Positions 59,882 to 64,000 of a stretch of DNA of 64,000 bases are shown in pieces; position 1 is the stretch's first letter; every line of letters begins with the position of its first letter. The notes under the pieces are model-generated. The model was given only the letters and a program-made list of their open reading frames with translations. It was not told the origin of the DNA and made no database searches. This DNA comes from Paenibacillus tuaregi (GTDB taxonomy: Bacteria > Bacillota > Bacilli > Paenibacillales > Paenibacillaceae). The stretch lies in the NCBI RefSeq assembly GCF_900086655.1, contig NZ_LT575476.1:1577214-1641213 (forward strand). Direction: 5' to 3'. A program made the position numbers and the translations under genes.

Positions 59882-62800
59882 GTGAAGAAGTGGAAAAAAC
59901 TATTAACGATTTCAATGACAATGGCTTTAACTCTAGCTTGTGCATTCATACCGGGCCCGATTACAAATAGGGCAGAGGCTGCAGCAGCTGAGCTCACTCC
60001 GGCACTAGCTAAAACGCCTGGGAAAGGCAATCCGCTGTTTACGCAGAAGTTTGGCGCCGACCCTTATGCAATGGTCTATAATGGCAGAGTTTATGTGTAC
60101 ATGACAAATGATATATTTGAGTACAATGCCGACGGGTCAATTAAAGACAACGGATATAGCAAGATCAATAAAATTACAGTGGTTTCGTCCGATGATATGG
60201 TGAACTGGACAGACCACGGAGAAATACCTGTAGCCGGACCAAATGGCGCAGCGAAATGGGCAAACAATTCCTGGGCGCCGGCAGCTGCACATAAAACTGT
60301 AAATGGCAAGGAGAAATTCTTCCTTTATTTTGCGGATAGCGCAAGCGGCATTGGCGTGCTTACGGCGGACAGCCCGATCGGACCGTTCACAGATCCGATT
60401 GGAAAAGCTCTCGTTAGCAGAAATACTCCAGGGGTAGCCGATGTTACGTGGCTGTTTGACCCTGCTGTGCTGATTGATGATGACGGAAGCGGCTATTTAT
60501 ATTTTGGCGGCGGTGTTCCGGCAGGGAAGGACGCTGATCCGGGTACAGCGCGTGTGGCAAAGCTTGGGGCGGATATGACTAGTCTGGATCTGGCCGCTAG
60601 TGGCGGAAAGGCTAAACCTATCAATCCACCATTCCTGTTCGAGGACTCAGGGATCAACAAATATAACGGGAAATACTATTACTCCTATTGTACGAACTTC
60701 TCCGGTCAGCATCCGGCCGACATACCTACTGGAACGATTGCCTACATGGTAAGCGACAATCCGATGGGTCCCTTCACCTATGCCAAGACTATCCTGCCCA
60801 ACCCTGCTGCTTTCTTCGGCGTAGGAGGTAACAACCACCATGCCATGTTCGAGTTCAACGGGGAATGGTACATGACATACCACGCCCAGACCTTGGCAAA
60901 AGCAATGGCAGAGAGTGGGGCTGTTCCACAATTGAAAGGGCAGCCGCATGGATACCGTAACGCACACATCAACAAGGTAAGCTTTGATGCAAAAGGAGTC
61001 ATTCAGGATATTACCGGTGATTACGCAGGTATTCCGCAATTGAAGAATTTTAATCCTTATACAAGGGTTGAGGCTGAAACCATAGGCTGGAGCGGAGGAA
61101 TCAGCACGGAAAGCAGTACTGAGCCGGGAGCTATGGCAAGCAGCATAAATCTGAATGTCAGCAGCATCAATGATGGAGACTGGACAGCCGTATCCAAAGT
61201 TGATTTTGGCGATAAAGGCGCCGGAACGTTTAAAGCTAATGTGGCAAGCGGTTCAAGCGGCGGAACCATAGAACTGCGTCTTGACCGTGCTGACGGCACA
61301 TTGATTGGGACACTTCCGATTTCAGGCACGGGCGGAGACAATAGCTGGAAGACAAAAACTACAATTATCTCCGGTGCTGCGGGAGTCCATGATCTATACA
61401 TGGTGTACAGAGGAGCATCAACTGGTAATCTCTTTAAGGTGGATTATTGGCAGTTCGAGCCTAAGAGTGCGGCTCAAGAGCTCACAGCAATCAATGCCTC
61501 CATCGATAAACAAAAGATTGATATCGTAGGTGGAACGAACACGGCCAACATCAAGGTTACGGCTATTTATGCAGATGGAACAAGCAAGGATGTTACGGAT
61601 CAAGCCGTTGCAACACCTGCACAAAGCGGTATCGTAAGTGTGAAGAACGGAGTAGTAACCGGTGTCGGATATGGCACTACAAGTATCGAGATCAGCTATG
61701 GCGGAAAAACAGATACAGTTCATCTTCAGGTAAAAGACTTGAACAGTGAACTGACGGTGAAGAAGCTTACCGTAGACACGCCTTCAGTTGCTCTGGATAC
61801 TGGAAAAACGGCAGCATTTAAAGTTACAGCGGAGTTTGTTGACGGACATACCGAAGATGTAACCAAAACAGCAACCTATAGCAATTCGAATCCGAATATT
61901 GCAGAAGTATTGAACGGTACGATAACCGCCAAAGCCAGTGGAACAACCAATGTAACGGTAAGTTATAAGGGAGGATCTGGTGACGCGGTAACTGCGCAAA
62001 TCAGTGTAATTGTTAATGCCCCTGTCTTTGTGGCCATTGAGGCGGAGACCGCGGCAGAGAACTCAGACCGTGCCTATGTATCTGGAACCGCGAACGGTCA
62101 TGTATGGTCGCTGGTTGACGGTGAGACTACGAAAGCCATGCAGTTCCTGCCGGACGACGGTACTAATGTTACCCCAAATACCGATCCGGCCAGCCTTGCC
62201 GCCGGCTCCAGTCTGAATTACAAAATCAACGTTAAGACATCAGGAGCTTATAACGTTTGGGTCCTGGCCAAGAGCCATAGCTTCCAAACGGACTCCTTGC
62301 ACCTGGGATTGGATAAACAGTATCAATTCACATCCAACGGGATTGAAGGCGTGAGCGGCGGCCAGTTCAGATGGGTCAATCTCAGCAACGGCGCGCCGGC
62401 AGTGCCTGGGGGATCACCGCTCAACATTACAGCGGGCGAGCATGAGCTGAACTTCTGGGGAAGAGAATCCGGGCTGATCATCGACCGGATCTATCTAACC
62501 ACCAGCAGCTCCACGGCAGATCCCGTCTGGCCATCCACTGAACCTGAACCTAAAGGACCCGCAGCGGTGCTTTCCGCAGACAGCAGTGTGAAGCCTGGAA
62601 GCAGCTTTACGGTGGATGTCAGCTTGAACAACCTGGAACAAAGTGTGTACGCCCAGGATATTACCTTGTCTTATGATTCCAAGGTATTTGACTATGTGAG
62701 CGCGGCAGGTTCAGACAGCAATATCCAGATCGTCAAGGAGGACAAAGAAGCGGCCGGGAAGGTAAGGCTGTTCACGGCGAATATTGGAGGAGTGACCGGA

Positions 62801-63391
62801 GCCAGCACGCCGGTATTGAAGCTGACCTTCAAGGTCAAGGCCGGTGTAAGTAATGCGACCGGAACGATCGCAGTCACCGGGGCGAAGCTGGGTGTGGCTC
62901 CGGAGGGAACCGTCATTCAGGCGGCGGTTGACAGCAAGAGCATTTCGGTCAGCGGTGAGGAGCAGCCGGTTGTAGACAAGACTGCATTGAACGCCGCGAT
63001 CACGAAAGCACAAAGCCTGTATGATGCAGCAGTGGTAGGCACATTGCCAGGCCAGTATCCGCAGCAAGCCAAGGATGCCTTGGGTGATGCCATAAGTGCA
63101 GCCAAAACGGTCCAAGGCAAAGGAAGTGCGACGCAGTCTGAAGTGGACAGTGCAACGGCAGCGCTGGGCACTGCAGTAGATGCCTTCAAGGCAACGGTAA
63201 TTAAGGAAGTGTCCGCAGACCTGAACAAGGATGGAAAAGTCAATGTTGGCGACCTTGCAATTGTAGCTTACCACTATGGCAAAGATTCCACTGGCGCAGA
63301 CTGGGCAGCGGCGAAGATTGCGGATATGAACAGCGATAACAAGATTGATATCACGGATCTTGCGTATGTTGCCTCCAAAATTCTCGAATAA
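59882..63391 (+). CDS. Secreted GH43 arabinoxylan arabinofuranohydrolase (XynD-like) with cohesin and dockerin
   Basis: A 1169-residue protein. It has a signal peptide (cut near NRAEA) and a GH43 domain (about 45-387) closely following Bacillus subtilis XynD: GADPYAMVYNGRVYVYM, WTDHGEIPVAGPNGAAKWA, WLFDPAV, FEDSGINKYNGKYYYSYC and GNNHHAMFEF. Catalytic residues are Asp60, Asp193 and Glu254. A CBM6 (about 393-527, DGDWTAVSKVDFG) follows as in XynD, so removal of arabinose side chains from arabinoxylan is likely. Then come two bacterial Ig-like repeats (about 529-714), a CBM-like module, a cohesin-like module (about 893-1023), a helical spacer and a type I dockerin (about 1112-1169). GTG 59882 is chosen because AAGGTGGAG lies nine bases upstream and a proper signal peptide begins there. 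Confidence 0.92.
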   Translation: MKKWKKLLTISMTMALTLACAFIPGPITNRAEAAAAELTPALAKTPGKGNPLFTQKFGADPYAMVYNGRVYVYMTNDIFEYNADGSIKDNGYSKINKITVVSSDDMVNWTDHGEIPVAGPNGAAKWANNSWAPAAAHKTVNGKEKFFLYFADSASGIGVLTADSPIGPFTDPIGKALVSRNTPGVADVTWLFDPAVLIDDDGSGYLYFGGGVPAGKDADPGTARVAKLGADMTSLDLAASGGKAKPINPPFLFEDSGINKYNGKYYYSYCTNFSGQHPADIPTGTIAYMVSDNPMGPFTYAKTILPNPAAFFGVGGNNHHAMFEFNGEWYMTYHAQTLAKAMAESGAVPQLKGQPHGYRNAHINKVSFDAKGVIQDITGDYAGIPQLKNFNPYTRVEAETIGWSGGISTESSTEPGAMASSINLNVSSINDGDWTAVSKVDFGDKGAGTFKANVASGSSGGTIELRLDRADGTLIGTLPISGTGGDNSWKTKTTIISGAAGVHDLYMVYRGASTGNLFKVDYWQFEPKSAAQELTAINASIDKQKIDIVGGTNTANIKVTAIYADGTSKDVTDQAVATPAQSGIVSVKNGVVTGVGYGTTSIEISYGGKTDTVHLQVKDLNSELTVKKLTVDTPSVALDTGKTAAFKVTAEFVDGHTEDVTKTATYSNSNPNIAEVLNGTITAKASGTTNVTVSYKGGSGDAVTAQISVIVNAPVFVAIEAETAAENSDRAYVSGTANGHVWSLVDGETTKAMQFLPDDGTNVTPNTDPASLAAGSSLNYKINVKTSGAYNVWVLAKSHSFQTDSLHLGLDKQYQFTSNGIEGVSGGQFRWVNLSNGAPAVPGGSPLNITAGEHELNFWGRESGLIIDRIYLTTSSSTADPVWPSTEPEPKGPAAVLSADSSVKPGSSFTVDVSLNNLEQSVYAQDITLSYDSKVFDYVSAAGSDSNIQIVKEDKEAAGKVRLFTANIGGVTGASTPVLKLTFKVKAGVSNATGTIAVTGAKLGVAPEGTVIQAAVDSKSISVSGEEQPVVDKTALNAAITKAQSLYDAAVVGTLPGQYPQQAKDALGDAISAAKTVQGKGSATQSEVDSATAALGTAVDAFKATVIKEVSADLNKDGKVNVGDLAIVAYHYGKDSTGADWAAAKIADMNSDNKIDITDLAYVASKILE
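62031..63391 (+). repeat. 1361-bp direct repeat, copy 2
   Basis: Partner of 57241-58601, at a constant offset of 4790 bp. Recombination between the copies would delete the cohesin-SLH gene and fuse the two GH43 enzymes. Confidence 0.93.
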
Positions 63392-63437
63392 GTTATTATA
63401 TAAGTTGAATTTAAGAATTACTTATAGGCAAGAGTGT

Positions 63438-63541
63438 GAAATGATTCCGGAGAAGCGGAGCGTTCGCCTTTGTGATTAGACTTCTACCTATAAAAATTCA
63501 ATTAAGAAGTCTGAGAACAACAGCGATCGTAGGAACATTTC
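63438..63541 (+). ncRNA. Structured repeat element, copy B, inside a 13-bp inverted repeat
   Basis: The outer stem pairs GAAATGATTCC (63438-63448) with GGAACATTTC (63532-63541). A small hairpin GCGGA-gcg-TTCGC (63455-63467) is followed by CTTTGT. A variable hairpin pairs AGACTTC (63478-63484) with GAAGTCT (63506-63512) and is followed by GAGAACAACAGCG. The whole is enclosed by TATATAAGTTGAA (63397-63409) and its perfect inverse TTCAACTTATATA (63571-63583). See copy A at 1723. Confidence 0.5.
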
Positions 63542-63608
63542 ATACGGCTGACTAGCATGTAAGTTATTAGTTCAACTTATATAGCAGCATGAACAACTGA
63601 ACTCTAAT

Positions 63609-63655
63609 TATGCCCTATCCCGAGATATAGCAGTCCATCATTGGGATAGGGCATA
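63609..63655 (+). terminator. Long inverted repeat after the second GH43 gene
   Basis: Perfect 13-bp arms TATGCCCTATCCC / GGGATAGGGCATA around a 21-base loop, no T tract. Probably a transcript end. Confidence 0.5.
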
Positions 63656-63771
63656 TTAAGTTGAATATTTCAGATCTCTAGCTTTCCTAAAATAGATGCA
63701 ATCCTCAATCGCTTTGTGACACAAGCTTATTCGGATTTTGCTTGATATTTTATAAAGAGGGAGAAATGTAA

Positions 63772-64000
63772 ATGAAACTGTTAAAAGGTATAACCAGAGC
63801 AATGAGGAGGACAGCACCTCATATCATATCCTTAACATTGGTTTCCACGGCTGTGTCCGGTTTTTCCGTTTTCGCAATTCCGGCATATGCAGCAGCGTTG
63901 GATGTTTCAAAGCAACTGGATTTAAAGTTTGAAAATAATATTACGGATTCCTCCAGTAATGGGATTCAAGGGAGACTAAATGGCACCGCAAAATATGTGG
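63772..64000 (+). CDS. Secreted LamG/concanavalin-like protein, N-terminal part (cut by window end)
   Basis: 76 residues are visible. A long signal peptide (basic start MKLLKGITRAMRRTAPH, hydrophobic core, cleavage near IPAYA) is followed by LDLKFENNITDSSSNGIQG, the usual opening of a LamG/Laminin_G_3 jelly-roll module. GAGGGAGAAATG precedes the ATG. Given the position it is likely another extracellular enzyme of the arabinoxylan locus, possibly again with a dockerin, but the rest lies outside the window. Confidence 0.75.
   Translation, partial: MKLLKGITRAMRRTAPHIISLTLVSTAVSGFSVFAIPAYAAALDVSKQLDLKFENNITDSSSNGIQGRLNGTAKYV

Overview
The window looks like a chromosomal segment of a Paenibacillus-type, spore-forming, polysaccharide-degrading Bacillota. 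The support is an intact sporulation sigma-K gene, a bacillithiol-pathway deacetylase (BshB2 with YojF), S-layer-homology (SLH) anchored glycosidases, YesM/YesN two-component pairs, and strong AGGAGG ribosome binding sites with frequent TTG/GTG starts. No tRNA, rRNA, CRISPR array, transposase or integrase was seen.

Layout. 1-1.7 kb: end of fdhD and moaA (molybdenum cofactor / formate dehydrogenase maturation), then a structured repeat element. 2-6 kb: a secreted penicillin-binding-like serine hydrolase with an OmpR/EnvZ-type pair. 6.1-18.8 kb: a YesM/YesN pair divergent from an orphan sugar-binding lipoprotein and a 2394-residue GH3-GH30-CBM6-SLH enzyme. 18.8-25.1 kb: housekeeping and signalling genes (Sm-like protein, POT peptide transporter, yojF-bshB2, MHYT-GGDEF-EAL protein, VOC protein). 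25.5-33.2 kb: a sigK neighbourhood. Upstream of sigK lies a compact cassette of two tiny paralogous cysteine-rich peptides, a MauE-like membrane protein, a MauD-like thioredoxin and an ABC exporter, bracketed by a 120-bp duplication of the sigK promoter and first codons. Downstream lies an AT-rich ABC transporter bracketed by two near-identical copies of the sigK terminator. 33.4-43.8 kb: a secreted repeat protein, an RHS polymorphic toxin with a Hint domain, a HEAT-like candidate immunity gene, a Hint relic and a possible orphan immunity gene.

44-64 kb reads as one arabinoxylan/arabinan utilisation locus. A YtfQ-YtfR-YtfT-YjfF type furanose ABC importer is followed by a small HPr/Crh-like protein that lacks the His15 segment. 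Next come a YesM/YesN pair, whose promoter overlaps a cre-like site, and two further sugar-binding lipoproteins without permeases (probable sensors). Last come two secreted GH43 enzymes, each carrying both a cohesin-like module and a type I dockerin, flanking a small cohesin-SLH anchoring protein; a further secreted LamG-like protein begins at the right edge. By inference the enzymes could chain through dockerin-cohesin contacts and attach to the cell wall through the SLH anchor, a small cellulosome-like assembly; the sugars released would be imported and sensed by the neighbouring genes.

The strongest candidates for something undescribed are the cohesin+dockerin enzyme/anchor set, the two-peptide disulfide cassette at sigK, and a structured, covarying repeat element present twice (about 1.78 kb and 63.5 kb).
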